Source: Niastella vici (GTDB taxonomy: Bacteria; Bacteroidota; Bacteroidia; Chitinophagales; Chitinophagaceae). Taken from it: a DNA stretch of 64,000 nucleotides. Position 1 is the first letter of the stretch, and each line of letters opens with the position of its first letter. The stretch is taken from assembly GCF_002077945.1 (NCBI RefSeq), contig NZ_LVYD01000051.1, positions 1 through 64,000 of the forward strand. Reading direction: 5' to 3'. The notes under the pieces were generated by a model that saw nothing but the letters and a program-made list of their open reading frames with translations, ran no database searches and had not been told where the DNA came from. Both the position numbers and the translations under genes were made by a program. This document shows, piece after piece, positions 36,894 through 46,550 of the stretch.

Positions 36894-37472
36894 ATGAACA
36901 GTATGAAGATCCTTGTTTTCGATAATTACGACTCCTTTACCTACAACCTGGTACACCTGGTTGAAAAGATCCTGCATCAGAAAGTAGATGTATACCGCAA
37001 CGACCAGATCCCATTGGAAAATGTAAAGGCGTATGATAAGATCATTTTATCACCAGGCCCCGGCATACCCGAAGAAGCGGGTTTGTTGCTGCCATTGATA
37101 AAAGAATATGCCGCTACCAAATCTATCCTCGGCGTTTGTCTGGGGCACCAGGCCATTGGTCAGGCATTTGGCGGAAAGCTGGTTAACCTTAGCACCGTGT
37201 ATCATGGCGTGGCCACACCGGTGCAGATCATTAATCGCGATAAACCATTGTTCAACGGTTTGCCCGATGAATTTGAAGTAGGCCGTTATCACAGCTGGGT
37301 GGTTAGTGAAGAAGGGTTTCCAAAAGAGTTAACCATCACTGCCCGCGATGCCAATAATTTCATTATGGCATTGCAGCATAAAAAATATGATGTACAGGGT
37401 GTGCAGTTTCATCCGGAGAGTGTGTTAACACCAAGGGGAGAAGACATCTTACGTAACTGGCTAAAGGTCTGA
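36894..37472 (+). CDS. trpG: anthranilate synthase component II (glutamine amidotransferase)
   Basis: Supplies ammonia from glutamine to TrpE. 192 residues of a class I glutaminase with the oxyanion strand LSPGPGIPEEAG, nucleophile GVCLGHQAIGQ and the His/Glu pair in VQFHPESVLT, all intact. The ATG at 36903 (MKILVFDNYDSFTYN) is an equally good start. It may also serve folate synthesis as PabA. A hairpin and a broken gene separate it from trpD. Confidence 0.96.
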   Translation: MNSMKILVFDNYDSFTYNLVHLVEKILHQKVDVYRNDQIPLENVKAYDKIILSPGPGIPEEAGLLLPLIKEYAATKSILGVCLGHQAIGQAFGGKLVNLSTVYHGVATPVQIINRDKPLFNGLPDEFEVGRYHSWVVSEEGFPKELTITARDANNFIMALQHKKYDVQGVQFHPESVLTPRGEDILRNWLKV

Positions 37473-37520
37473 ACTGGGATTAGTTGGATAGATGGGATAG
37501 AGGGGATATTTGATGCGAGT

Positions 37521-37545
37521 GAGGTTTTACTTTAAAACCTCTTTT
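37521..37545 (+). terminator. possible intra-operon terminator
   Basis: Perfect 9-bp stem GAGGTTTTA (37521-37529) / TAAAACCTC (37533-37541), three-base loop, then TTTT. It would end or reduce transcription after trpG. The T run is short, so strength is uncertain. Confidence 0.5.
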
Positions 37546-37991
37546 ATGGCAAGCTTTAAGTACGGAGAAATAACTGAAAAAATTATCAGTGCATCATTTA
37601 GAGTACACAATACCCTGGGCAATGGGTTCAGGAAGTGATTTACCAGCGGGCGTTGGAATTGGAATTGAAAGCAATAGGTATGATTTATACCAGGGAATTT
37701 GAAATGCCAATATATTATTTAGATCAACAAATAGGTACAAGAAGAGTTGATTTTTTAATTGATGGAAAAATAAGTGTAGAGTTGAAAGCAATAATTAAAC
37801 TTGAAGATGTGCATTTTGCGCAGGCAATGAATTATCTGGAAGCATACAATCTTGAAATAGGCCTGTTAATCAATTTTGGCAGCAAAAGATTGGAATTTCA
37901 CAGATTCACAAATAAAAAATTTAATGATAAACTTATGCAACATTCAACGATATCCAACCTTTCCCATAAATCCCCAAAATCCCAGTTCTGA
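37546..37991 (+). pseudogene. GxxExxY family protein gene, frameshifted
   Basis: The first frame (from ATG 37546) gives MASFKYGEITEKII... NTLGNGF and then hits TGA at 37636. The second frame, from about 37630 on, gives the rest (EVIYQRALELELKA... YLDQQIGTRRVDFLIDGK... VELKAI) of a typical GxxExxY protein, a PDDEXK-like family. The sequence GGGTTCAGGAAGTG lacks one base relative to an expected GGGTTCCAGGAAGTG, so a one-base deletion in a C run is the likely lesion. The gene runs to 2 bp before trpD. Sequencing error is an alternative explanation. Confidence 0.85.
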
Positions 37992-37993
37992 CA

Positions 37994-38986
37994 ATGAAAA
38001 AGATTCTACAATATTTGTTCGAACATAAAACCCTCAGCCGCGAACAGGCTAAAGATGTTTTATTGAACATAGGTAAAGGAACTTACAATGAACATGAAGT
38101 AACGGCCTTTATGACTGTATACCTCATGCGCAGTGTAACCATCGAGGAACTGCAGGGATTTCAGGATGCCCTGCTCGAACTGTGTGTAAAAGTTGACCTC
38201 AACGGTTTCCCCGTAATTGATATTGTAGGAACCGGCGGCGATGGAAAGAATACATTCAATATTTCCACCCTCAGTTGTTTTATAGTGGCCGGCACCGGGC
38301 AAAAGGTGGCCAAGCATGGCAACTATGGTGCTTCCTCAATCAGCGGTGCTTCCAACGTAATGGAACAGCTGGGGTATAAATTCAAGAACGACCCCGACCG
38401 GCTGAAGAAAGAAGTAGACGAGGCCAATATCTGTTTTTTACATGCGCCCTTGTTTCACCCGGCATTGAAGACCGTAGGCCCAATCAGAAAGAACCTCGGC
38501 ATGCGTACCTTCTTCAATATGCTTGGTCCCATGGTGAACCCGGCCTTTCCGCCATTTCAGTTGGTAGGTGTATATAATCTTGAAATGGCGCGCATCTATA
38601 ATTACCTGTTACAACTTACCGATAAAGCCTTTACCATTATTCACGGGTTAGATGGATATGATGAAATTTCACTGACCAACGATACCAAGGTGATCACCAA
38701 TAATGGCGAAAAGATCATGACGCCTGAGCAGTTGGGAAAACGCATGGTAAACCCAACGGATATCTATGGCGGTAACACTGTGGAAGAAGCAGCTAAAATA
38801 TTCATAAAGATCCTGAAGGGCGAAGGAACCTGGGCGCAAAATGCGGTGGTGCTCGCCAATGCGGCCATGGCCCTGCATTGCACCGGCAACTTTAAAACTT
38901 ATGACGATGCATATGCAAAGGCTGTAGATAGTTTAGAGAGCGGTAAGGCAAATGAAGCCCTGAAGAAACTGGTTGCATTACAATAA
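37994..38986 (+). CDS. trpD: anthranilate phosphoribosyltransferase
   Basis: Transfers phosphoribosyl from PRPP to anthranilate. 330 residues, full length. Motifs include DIVGTGGDGKNTFNIST (PRPP loop), AKHGNYGASSISGASNVME and HAPLFHPALKTVGPIRKNLGMRT. It starts 2 bp after the stop of the frameshifted GxxExxY gene, so its translation could be affected by that lesion. trpC follows closely. Confidence 0.97.
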   Translation: MKKILQYLFEHKTLSREQAKDVLLNIGKGTYNEHEVTAFMTVYLMRSVTIEELQGFQDALLELCVKVDLNGFPVIDIVGTGGDGKNTFNISTLSCFIVAGTGQKVAKHGNYGASSISGASNVMEQLGYKFKNDPDRLKKEVDEANICFLHAPLFHPALKTVGPIRKNLGMRTFFNMLGPMVNPAFPPFQLVGVYNLEMARIYNYLLQLTDKAFTIIHGLDGYDEISLTNDTKVITNNGEKIMTPEQLGKRMVNPTDIYGGNTVEEAAKIFIKILKGEGTWAQNAVVLANAAMALHCTGNFKTYDDAYAKAVDSLESGKANEALKKLVALQ

Positions 38987-39008
38987 TTCAAGATACTCGA
39001 TTCCCAAT

Positions 39009-39794
39009 ATGAATATTCTCGATAAAATAATAGCGGTCAAACGTAAGGAAGTAGCTGAAAGAAAGGCCCAAACACCCGTCAACGCGCTGGAAAAACAGGA
39101 ATTGTTTACACGTTCGGTATTATCGCTTGGCGGGTTTTTGCTCGATGAAACCAAAACCGGCATTATTGCCGAGTTTAAAAGAAAGTCGCCGTCAAAAGGT
39201 ATCATCAACGGCGCGGCGGATGTAATTGAAGTTACCTCGGCGTACGCCCGGTATGGCGCATCCGGATTATCGGTACTCACCGACGAAAGTTTTTTTGGTG
39301 GCAGTACGGCCGATCTTATAAAAGCGCGGGTGAACCAGGTGCCCATTCTGCGCAAGGATTTCATGATCGATGAATACCAGATCGTAGAAGCCAGGGCCAT
39401 GGGGGCCGATGTGATCCTCCTGATCGCTGCCTGTTTAACCCCGGCCGAAGTAAAACGGCTGGCAGCCTTTGCCGCTTCTTTACAACTGGAAGTATTGCTC
39501 GAGCTGCATGCCGAAGAAGAGCTGGAACATATTTGTGATGAAACAAAGCTGGTAGGCATTAACAACCGTAACCTGAAAACATTTGAAGTAGATATTGAGC
39601 GAAGCCTGCGAATGGCGGAGCGCATCCCGGCCGATAAAATAAAAATTGCCGAAAGCGGCATCAGCTCGGTGGAAAATATCAGGCTTTTTAAAAAACATAA
39701 CTTTCGTGGGTTCCTGATAGGGGAAAATTTTATGAAAGAAGCTCAACCAGGCGAAGCATTTCATAAATTCATAGCGCAACTGGAAACAAAGTAA
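39009..39794 (+). CDS. trpC: indole-3-glycerol phosphate synthase
   Basis: Closes the indole ring from CdRP. 261 residues from the ATG at 39009 (MNILDKIIAVKRKEV); the frame extends further back into the end of trpD but the family N-terminus fits 39009. TIM-barrel motifs: AEFKRKSPSKG, VPILRKDFMIDEYQ, LLELHAEEELE, GINNRNLKTFEVD and IAESGISS, covering the catalytic Lys and Glu residues. Confidence 0.97.
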   Translation: MNILDKIIAVKRKEVAERKAQTPVNALEKQELFTRSVLSLGGFLLDETKTGIIAEFKRKSPSKGIINGAADVIEVTSAYARYGASGLSVLTDESFFGGSTADLIKARVNQVPILRKDFMIDEYQIVEARAMGADVILLIAACLTPAEVKRLAAFAASLQLEVLLELHAEEELEHICDETKLVGINNRNLKTFEVDIERSLRMAERIPADKIKIAESGISSVENIRLFKKHNFRGFLIGENFMKEAQPGEAFHKFIAQLETK

Positions 39795-39844
39795 TGTAGC
39801 GATTGCATGGCCAAAACCCTAACACTTAAAAATCTGACAACGCT

Positions 39845-40483
39845 ATGCGAGTAAAAGTTTGCGGTATGACATTACCTGAACAGCTGGAACAACTCGGCGG
39901 TTTGGGCGTCACCTTTGCCGGATTTATTTTTTATCCAAAAAGTCCGCGCTATGTTTTCAAAGGCCTTACCACCAGCCAGATCAGGAAAGAGAACGGCATC
40001 AACAAAGTGGGCGTTTTTGTAAATGCTTCTATTGAAGAAGTGTTGCACATGGTTGATGAATGCCGCCTGCACATGGTACAGTTACATGGCGATGAAACCC
40101 CGAAGTATTGTGAAAAGATCGCCGATTATGTATCGGTAGTAAAAGCGTTCAGGATCAGTGAGAATGATAATATTGAATGGATGGTAAAACCGTATATGGA
40201 TGTATGTGATATGTTCATGTTCGATACAATGGGAGCAGGATACGGTGGTACCGGTAAAAAGTTCAACTGGAATATGCTGAAAGACGCTTCCATTGGTAAA
40301 CCTTTTTTCCTGAGCGGTGGTATTGAACCGGGCGATGAAGACCAACTGAATGAATTTGCCAAACTGCCGATCGGCAAAGCCTTGTTCTCGGTAGATATCA
40401 ACAGCAAATTTGAGATCGGTCCGGGTATAAAGGATATGGCAAAGGTGAAGGAGTTTGTGACCAGGTTGAACAGCCGCTATTAA
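39845..40483 (+). CDS. trpF: phosphoribosylanthranilate isomerase
   Basis: Amadori rearrangement of PRA to CdRP. 212 residues, TIM barrel. VKVCGMT carries the catalytic Cys; VQLHGDETPKYC and FMFDTMGAGYGGTGKKFNW follow, the second with the catalytic Asp. It ends with the phosphate loops FLSGGIEPG and FSVDINSKFEIGPGIKD. It is separate from trpC, not fused as in some bacteria. Confidence 0.96.
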   Translation: MRVKVCGMTLPEQLEQLGGLGVTFAGFIFYPKSPRYVFKGLTTSQIRKENGINKVGVFVNASIEEVLHMVDECRLHMVQLHGDETPKYCEKIADYVSVVKAFRISENDNIEWMVKPYMDVCDMFMFDTMGAGYGGTGKKFNWNMLKDASIGKPFFLSGGIEPGDEDQLNEFAKLPIGKALFSVDINSKFEIGPGIKDMAKVKEFVTRLNSRY

Positions 40484-40493
40484 ATTTTATGCT

Positions 40494-41012
40494 ATGATAC
40501 AGATACGAACGGCCCTTGAAACAGATCTGGAAGCCATGCTGGAAATATACAACGACGTTATTGTAAATACGACGGCTGTATACGATTATAAACCGCATAC
40601 GATGGAAATGCGGCGCCAGTGGTGGCGTACCAAACAGGAGCAGGGCTTTCCGGTATTTGTAGCAGAAGAGGATGGCCGTATAGTAGGATTTAGTTCAATA
40701 GGCCCCTTTCGTGCCTGGGCGGCGTATAAATATTCTGTTGAAAATTCAGTATATGTCGCAGCTGATCAACGCGGCAAGGGTATTGGAAAAAAATTGATCG
40801 CGCCCCTGATCCGGGCTGCAGAACAATTGAACATGCATACCATTATCGCGGGCATCGATGCTACCAATGAAGCCAGCATCATGCTGCACCGGAGCCTGGG
40901 TTTTGCTGAAGTAGCCCGGTTTAAACAGGTGGGTTACAAATTTGGCCGCTGGCTCGATCTTACCTTTATGCAGTTGCTGCTGAAAACACCGCAGCAACCG
41001 GTTGAAGAGTAG
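40494..41012 (+). CDS. GNAT family N-acetyltransferase (phosphinothricin-acetyltransferase type)
   Basis: 172 residues. The pattern IRTALETDLEAMLEIYNDVI, VFVAEEDGRIVGFSSIGPFR, VYVAADQRGKGIGKKLI (acetyl-CoA loop) and GIDATNEASIMLHRSLGF is the signature of the Pat/Bar-like subgroup, which acetylates amino-acid analogues. It is embedded in the trp operon, 11 bp after trpF. A role in amino-acid detoxification is plausible but inferred from family only. Confidence 0.93.
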   Translation: MIQIRTALETDLEAMLEIYNDVIVNTTAVYDYKPHTMEMRRQWWRTKQEQGFPVFVAEEDGRIVGFSSIGPFRAWAAYKYSVENSVYVAADQRGKGIGKKLIAPLIRAAEQLNMHTIIAGIDATNEASIMLHRSLGFAEVARFKQVGYKFGRWLDLTFMQLLLKTPQQPVEE

Positions 41013-41038
41013 AATAACAGGCAATTAAACGGCATACT

Positions 41039-41758
41039 ATGATAAAATTAGGCATCATGGGTGATTTTGTTGCTTCGAATGCTACGCATATTGCCAACAA
41101 CGAAGCATTTGATCACGCCGCCAGCCGGTTTGGCAAAGCTTTTCAGTACGAATGGGTAGCAACCGACCGCATTGAACCCGAATTTGAGACCATCATTCAT
41201 TCGTACCAGGGATTACTGATAGCACCCGGTAGCCCGTATAAAAGCATGTCGGGTGTATTGAAGATCATTGAATACGCACGAACGCACCAGCTACCTGTAT
41301 TAGGCACCTGCGGTGGGTTTCAGCATATGATCATCGAGTTTGCCCGTAATGTACTGGGTATAACCGATGCAGAGCATGCAGAATCAAATCCGTACGCATC
41401 ACGCCTGGTAATAAACCCGTTGAGCTGTTCGCTGAAGGGCCAGCAACTCGATATTGAAATAATAGAAAAAGATTCATTGGTATATTCCATTTTTAATACC
41501 AATACGATCACTGAAAATTATTATTGCAATTTCGGATTGAACCCCGAATACCAGGAACAGATCCATAAAGCCGGTTTTGCCATGGTAGCCAGTGATAAAC
41601 ATAATGAAGCGCGGATCATGGAGCTGAAAGGCCACCCTTTTTATGTGGCCACGCTTTTTGTTCCGCAGGTGAATTCAAATTATGAAAAACCGCATCCGAT
41701 TTTAATAGCACTGCTTAAAGCCATGGAACAGTACAAAGAAGAAGGGGTTAGGGCGTAA
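41039..41758 (+). CDS. CTP synthase C-terminal region-related protein
   Basis: 239-residue class I glutaminase-like protein resembling the C-terminal domain of CTP synthase (LGIMGDFVASN; IAPGSPYKSMSG; HPFYVATLFVPQV). The nucleophile is kept (GTCGGFQH, Cys about 101). However, the segment that in PyrG reads TQFHPEF is here TLFVPQV, so the catalytic His and Glu are replaced by Val and Gln and glutaminase activity is doubtful. As I recall, relatives in databases include members with selenocysteine at the nucleophile. It lies between trpF-GNAT and trpB; its role is unknown. Confidence 0.85.
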   Translation: MIKLGIMGDFVASNATHIANNEAFDHAASRFGKAFQYEWVATDRIEPEFETIIHSYQGLLIAPGSPYKSMSGVLKIIEYARTHQLPVLGTCGGFQHMIIEFARNVLGITDAEHAESNPYASRLVINPLSCSLKGQQLDIEIIEKDSLVYSIFNTNTITENYYCNFGLNPEYQEQIHKAGFAMVASDKHNEARIMELKGHPFYVATLFVPQVNSNYEKPHPILIALLKAMEQYKEEGVRA

Positions 41759-41778
41759 GCAGCTAAACAATTTTACAA

Positions 41779-43023
41779 ATGACGACAACAACATATCAGC
41801 AACCCAATGCACAGGGGTATTATGGAAAGTTCGGTGGCGCATTCATTCCCGAAATGCTGCACCGCAATGTGGAAGAACTGCGATCGAAATACCTTGATAT
41901 TATTTACGATCCTGCTTTCCAGAAAGAATTCAGGTCCCTGTTACACGATTATGCCGGCCGGCCAACGCCCTTGTACCTGGCGCAACGCCTGAGCAAACAG
42001 TACGGCACAACAATATACCTGAAACGCGAAGACCTGTGCCATACGGGCGCGCATAAAGTGAATAATACTATCGGGCAAATATTGCTGGCCGAGCGGTTGG
42101 GCAAAAAACGGATCATTGCCGAAACCGGTGCCGGACAACACGGCGTGGCTACCGCTACCGTATGTGCGTTGAAAGGTGTGGAGTGTATTGTATATATGGG
42201 CGAAAAGGACATTGAGCGCCAGGCGCCCAATGTGGCCCGTATGAAAATGCTGGGTGCCACGGTAATCCCCGCCACCAGCGGCAGTAAAACCCTGAAAGAC
42301 GCCACCAATGAAGCCATCCGCGACTGGATCAATAACCCCGTCGACACGCATTACATCATTGGCAGTGTGGTGGGGCCGCATCCCTATCCCGATATGGTAG
42401 CCCGTTTTCAAAGCGTGATCAGTGAAGAAATACGGTGGCAGTTAAAAGAAAAAACCGGCAGTGAATTACCAACGCATGTACTGGCCTGTGTGGGGGGCGG
42501 AAGCAATGCAGCCGGTGCTTTTTATCATTTCCTCGAAGAGCCTTCAGTACAATTGGTCGCTGTTGAAGCATCGGGCCATGGCGTACACAGCGGGCTTAGC
42601 GCTGCTACCACCCAGTTAGGTAAACCGGGTGTATTACATGGCAGCAAGAGCCTGGTGATGCAAACCGAAGACGGACAGGTGGTGGAACCGCACAGCATTT
42701 CAGCCGGTTTGGATTACCCCGGTATAGGTCCCCTGCATGCGCATTTATATGATTCGGGCCGGGGCGTCTTTTTGAGCGCTACCGATGAACAGGCCCTGCA
42801 GGCTGCTTTTAACCTGGCCAAACAGGAAGGTATTATTCCGGCGCTGGAAAGCTCTCATGCACTGGCCAGCCTCGAATTCCTGAACCCGGAAAAACCCAAA
42901 CAATCAGAAGCGCCCATACCGCCAAAAGCGCTGTTCACCAAAGATTCGGTAGTAGTGGTTTGTTTAAGCGGAAGAGGTGATAAAGACATGGCTACGTATA
43001 TGAAAGCTATGGAAATGAAATAA
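41779..43023 (+). CDS. trpB: tryptophan synthase beta chain
   Basis: PLP enzyme joining indole and serine. 414 residues, TrpB1 type. [13 protein letters not shown] begins the protein, [11 protein letters not shown] carries the PLP lysine, [13 protein letters not shown] and [10 protein letters not shown] bind substrate and the PLP phosphate, and [10 protein letters not shown] ends it. It forms the alpha2-beta2 complex with TrpA, encoded 84 bp downstream beyond a palindrome. Confidence 0.98.
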   Translation: MTTTTYQQPNAQGYYGKFGGAFIPEMLHRNVEELRSKYLDIIYDPAFQKEFRSLLHDYAGRPTPLYLAQRLSKQYGTTIYLKREDLCHTGAHKVNNTIGQILLAERLGKKRIIAETGAGQHGVATATVCALKGVECIVYMGEKDIERQAPNVARMKMLGATVIPATSGSKTLKDATNEAIRDWINNPVDTHYIIGSVVGPHPYPDMVARFQSVISEEIRWQLKEKTGSELPTHVLACVGGGSNAAGAFYHFLEEPSVQLVAVEASGHGVHSGLSAATTQLGKPGVLHGSKSLVMQTEDGQVVEPHSISAGLDYPGIGPLHAHLYDSGRGVFLSATDEQALQAAFNLAKQEGIIPALESSHALASLEFLNPEKPKQSEAPIPPKALFTKDSVVVVCLSGRGDKDMATYMKAMEMK

Positions 43024-43028
43024 ATGAG

Positions 43029-43103
43029 GTTGCAGGTTACAGGTTCCAGGTTACAAGGGATCTGCGACCTGGAACCTGAAACCTGTAACTTGTAACTTGA
43101 AAC
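43029..43103. repeat. palindrome of repeated words between trpB and trpA
   Basis: The left arm (AGGTTACAGGTTCCAGGT, in 43029-43051) and right arm (ACCTGGAACCTGAAACCTGTAAC, starting about 43067) are reverse complements with small differences. Each arm repeats the word AGGTT. It could fold in the mRNA inside the operon. Confidence 0.75.
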
Positions 43104-43107
43104 TAGA

Positions 43108-43878
43108 ATGAATCGAATTCAGGAGTTATTCAACCAGAAGAAGGGTAACATATTAAACGTATACTGTACGGCCGGCTTTCCGCAACTGGAAAGCACGGTG
43201 CCGGTAATGAAAGCATTGCAGGATAGCGGGGTAGATATGATAGAGCTGGGAATGCCCTACAGCGATCCGCTGGCCGATGGCCCCGTGATACAGGCAAGCA
43301 GCACCAAAGCACTGGCCAATGGCATGACCATCGCAACCCTGTTTGAACAGTTAAGAGGTTTTCGCCAGCAGGTGTATGTACCGGTTATCTTAATGGGTTA
43401 TATGAACCCTGTTTTACAATATGGGTTTGAAAAGTTTTGTCAGCATGCGGCCGATGCGCCCATTGATGGACTTATTTTACCTGACCTGCCAGAGTATGAA
43501 TTTGAAACAGAGTACGGCCCCATTATACAGCGTTATGGCCTGAACTTTATTTTCCTGGTAACACCTGAAACTTCTGAGGAACGCATCCGCAAACTCGATA
43601 GTTTAAGCACCGGTTTCCTGTACGCGGTTTCTTCTTCTTCTACCACGGGGAAAGACAAGGATATGAACGCCGTGAACGATTTTCTGCAGCGTTTGCAGAA
43701 TATGAAACTCAAAAATCCGGTACTGGTTGGCTTTGGCATCAAGGACAAGCCTACCTTTCAACAGGCATGTGAGCATGCGAATGGAGCCATTATTGGCACC
43801 GCATTCATAAAAGCAATTGAAAATACTGCTGATGTGGAAGGGGCAACCAAAAAGTTTATAACTGATATTAAAAGCTGA
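43108..43878 (+). CDS. trpA: tryptophan synthase alpha chain
   Basis: Cleaves indole-3-glycerol phosphate to indole, which is channelled to TrpB. 256 residues, TIM barrel. The catalytic pair is in DMIELGMPYSDPLADGPVIQ (Glu) and DGLILPDLPEYE (Asp); phosphate is held by GFGIKDKPT and GAIIGTAFIK. hisH starts 12 bp after the stop codon, which joins the trp and his parts of the cluster. Confidence 0.97.
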   Translation: MNRIQELFNQKKGNILNVYCTAGFPQLESTVPVMKALQDSGVDMIELGMPYSDPLADGPVIQASSTKALANGMTIATLFEQLRGFRQQVYVPVILMGYMNPVLQYGFEKFCQHAADAPIDGLILPDLPEYEFETEYGPIIQRYGLNFIFLVTPETSEERIRKLDSLSTGFLYAVSSSSTTGKDKDMNAVNDFLQRLQNMKLKNPVLVGFGIKDKPTFQQACEHANGAIIGTAFIKAIENTADVEGATKKFITDIKS

Positions 43879-43890
43879 GATATATAAATA

Positions 43891-44493
43891 ATGGACCTGG
43901 TAATTATAAAATACAATGCAGGTAATATTCAGTCGGTACTGTATGCGCTGGAACGCATTGGGGTGAGTGCGCTTGTTACCGATGACTACGAAAAGATCCA
44001 AAGCGCCGGTAAAGTGATCTTCCCCGGAGTAGGAGAGGCCAGCAGCGCCATGCGGTACCTGAAAGAACACAAACTGGATACCGTAATAAAAAACCTGCAG
44101 CAACCCGTGCTGGGTATTTGCCTGGGCATGCAGTTGATGTGTGCTCATAGTGAAGAGAACGATACTACCTGTTTGGGGATCTTCGAAGAGCAGGTAAAGC
44201 AGTTTGCCCCGCCTGCGGGAGAGAATGGGAAGGGCATTAAAGTGCCACAGATCGGCTGGAATAATATCTTCAATCTGAAGTCAGCACTGTTCAGTGAATT
44301 GCCCGAAAACAGTTATTGCTATTTCGTACATGGGTATTATGCTGCATTGGGCGAACACACCATTGCAACAGCAGATTATATACAACCTTATAGCGCGGCC
44401 CTGCATAAAAATAATTTTTATGGCGCCCAGTTCCACCCCGAAAAAAGCGCCAAAGCAGGAGAACAGATATTGAAGAACTTTTTGAGCCTGTAA
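43891..44493 (+). CDS. hisH: imidazole glycerol phosphate synthase, glutaminase subunit
   Basis: Delivers ammonia to HisF. 200 residues with the class I triad intact: nucleophile [11 protein letters not shown] and AQFHPEKS with His and Glu. [13 protein letters not shown] and [11 protein letters not shown] are typical HisH segments. Its stop codon is separated from the next gene by 1 bp, so translational coupling is likely. Confidence 0.96.
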   Translation: MDLVIIKYNAGNIQSVLYALERIGVSALVTDDYEKIQSAGKVIFPGVGEASSAMRYLKEHKLDTVIKNLQQPVLGICLGMQLMCAHSEENDTTCLGIFEEQVKQFAPPAGENGKGIKVPQIGWNNIFNLKSALFSELPENSYCYFVHGYYAALGEHTIATADYIQPYSAALHKNNFYGAQFHPEKSAKAGEQILKNFLSL

Positions 44494-44494
44494 A

Positions 44495-45631
44495 ATGATA
44501 ATACAACCTGTTCCTTTAACCGAAGTGTGGGCCATGCGCCAGGCGGTAATGTACCCGCAGGAAAGTATTTCGTTCGTTCAGCTGGAAGATGATGAGCGGG
44601 GTTTACACTGGGGATTGTATGATGGCGGAGAACTGGTTTCAGTGATCTCGCTGTTCGATAAGGATGGCGCCATACAGTTCAGAAAGTTTGCCACCCGAAC
44701 CAGTCACCAGGGCAAAGGATATGGAACTACCTTGCTGAAACATGTAATGGATTGGGCCCATGCCAATAAAAAAATAAGCATCTGGTGCAATGCCCGGTTA
44801 ACTGCTACCGGTATTTATAAAAAATTCGGTATGCAGGCGGTGGGAAAAACCTGGCAGAAATGGGGGCTTGATTTTATAAAAATGGAAAAACAATTATTGC
44901 AATCAAAGCATATGCAGATCATTCCGGCTATTGATATTATTGATGGAAAATGCGTGCGGCTGACGCAGGGCGATTACGAACAAAAGAAAATATACAATGA
45001 GCATCCGTTGGAAGTGGCCAAAGAATTTGAAGATGCAGGCCTCAAACGCCTGCACCTGGTTGACCTGGATGGTGCCAAAGCAGGCGCTGTAAAGAACTGG
45101 AAAGTGCTGGAGGCCATTGCCGGCAAAACTTCGCTGGTCATTGATTTTGGCGGCGGCATTAAAACTGAAAAGGATGTAAATATTGTATTTGATTCAGGCG
45201 CAGCATTGGCCACCATTGGCAGCCTGGCCGTAAAGAATGAAGAGGAGTTTGTAAAATGGCTGTTGCAATTTGGGGCCGAAAAGTTCCTGCTGGGCGCCGA
45301 TGTAAAAGAGGAGAAGATCACTGTAGGCGGCTGGCTCGAGACGACCAATATTTCGATTTATGATTTTCTGCAAAAGTATGTTGACCATGGCGTGCAACAG
45401 GTGTTTTGCACCGATGTAAGTAAAGACGGTTTGCTGGCCGGTCCGTCGGTTGAGCTGTATAAAAAGATCATTGAACGTTTTCCTTCGTTACATTTCATTG
45501 CCAGCGGCGGTGTAAGCTCCCTGAACGACCTGGAGAGTTTGGACGCTATTGGTTGCAGTGGCGCCATTGTAGGAAAGGCGATCTATGAGAATCGAATATC
45601 CTTAGATGACCTGAAGGTATTCAGCAAGTAG
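44495..45631 (+). CDS. hisA: GNAT acetyltransferase-HisA fusion protein
   Basis: 378 residues in two domains. Residues 1-130 are a GNAT fold ([38 protein letters not shown] with the acetyl-CoA loop, [17 protein letters not shown]). Residues 140-378 are complete HisA, the ProFAR isomerase of histidine synthesis, from [17 protein letters not shown] (Asp8) to [15 protein letters not shown] (second Asp) and IASGGVSS. The frame is continuous with no stop at the joint. The ATG at 44912 could also start free HisA. Confidence 0.93.
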   Translation: MIIQPVPLTEVWAMRQAVMYPQESISFVQLEDDERGLHWGLYDGGELVSVISLFDKDGAIQFRKFATRTSHQGKGYGTTLLKHVMDWAHANKKISIWCNARLTATGIYKKFGMQAVGKTWQKWGLDFIKMEKQLLQSKHMQIIPAIDIIDGKCVRLTQGDYEQKKIYNEHPLEVAKEFEDAGLKRLHLVDLDGAKAGAVKNWKVLEAIAGKTSLVIDFGGGIKTEKDVNIVFDSGAALATIGSLAVKNEEEFVKWLLQFGAEKFLLGADVKEEKITVGGWLETTNISIYDFLQKYVDHGVQQVFCTDVSKDGLLAGPSVELYKKIIERFPSLHFIASGGVSSLNDLESLDAIGCSGAIVGKAIYENRISLDDLKVFSK

Positions 45632-45632
45632 C

Positions 45633-45723
45633 GATTTAGAGATTTCTGATTTAGTGATTTAGAGATTTCATTTGTTTCAGACTAATACCGGTATTTCAAT
45701 CTCAAAATCGCGAAATCAGAAAT
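45633..45723. repeat. direct and inverted word repeat between hisA and hisF
   Basis: GATTTAGAGATTTC occurs twice (45633-45646, 45656-45669), and the 11-bp word in 45642-45652 is repeated inverted at 45713-45723 (AAATCAGAAAT). Same general class as the elements at 26484 and 43029. Confidence 0.7.
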
Positions 45724-45787
45724 TTGTTACACTTAGCTTTCGATAAAGTACATTGACCACTGAAGACTCAGTAAAAAAAGTATAATA

Positions 45788-46546
45788 ATGTTATGTAAAA
45801 GAATCATCCCCTGTCTGGATATAAAAGATGGCCGTACGGTGAAGGGGACCAATTTCGTTAATCTTCGTGATGCCGGTGACCCGGTTGAACTGGGTGCATT
45901 GTATGCACAACAGGGGGCCGATGAACTGGTGTTCCTTGATATAACCGCTACGGTTGAGAAGCGGAAGACGTTGCGCGAACTGGTGAACCGTATTGCACAC
46001 CACATCAATATTCCTTTCACGGTGGGCGGCGGCATCAGCAGTGTTGATGATGTAAGCGCCTTGCTGCAGAACGGAGCCGATAAGATCTCCGTAAATACCG
46101 CTGCATTTAAGAATCCACAATTGATACAGGACCTGTCGAAAGAATTCGGCAGTCAGTGCGTGGTACTGGCCATTGATACCAGGCAGGAAGAAGATGGCGA
46201 ATGGTATGTGTACCTGAATGGTGGCCGCACCAAAACCGAAGCCCGTTGTTTCGATTGGGCAAAACAGGGTGTTGACCTTGGCGCGGGTGAAATATTGTTG
46301 ACCTCCATGAACCACGATGGTACCAAACAGGGTTTTGCCCTCGATATTACCCGCAGGCTGGCAACGCAGCTACCGGTACCAGTGATAGCATCGGGTGGTG
46401 GCGGTACCATGCAACATTTTGTTGACGTATTTGAACAGGCGCAGGCCGATGCCGCCCTGGCCGCCAGCATATTTCACTTTAAAGAAATCGCAATTCCCGA
46501 ATTAAAGGGATATTTGCACGATAAACAGATTGCCGTAAGATTATAA
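45788..46546 (+). CDS. hisF: imidazole glycerol phosphate synthase, cyclase subunit
   Basis: Uses HisH-derived ammonia to form IGP and AICAR. 252 residues. [18 protein letters not shown] includes the catalytic Asp11, VVLAIDTRQ the second Asp (about 130), and [10 protein letters not shown] the phosphate site. Full length. It follows a 156-bp spacer with a word repeat; the small membrane protein gene starts 4 bp after it. Confidence 0.97.
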   Translation: MLCKRIIPCLDIKDGRTVKGTNFVNLRDAGDPVELGALYAQQGADELVFLDITATVEKRKTLRELVNRIAHHINIPFTVGGGISSVDDVSALLQNGADKISVNTAAFKNPQLIQDLSKEFGSQCVVLAIDTRQEEDGEWYVYLNGGRTKTEARCFDWAKQGVDLGAGEILLTSMNHDGTKQGFALDITRRLATQLPVPVIASGGGGTMQHFVDVFEQAQADAALAASIFHFKEIAIPELKGYLHDKQIAVRL

Positions 46547-46550
46547 CCCT

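Noticed and set aside
37635-37991. 118-codon frame as an intact gene
   Set aside because: It lacks the first 29 or so residues of the GxxExxY family, which are found in a shifted frame just upstream. I treat it as part of a broken gene.
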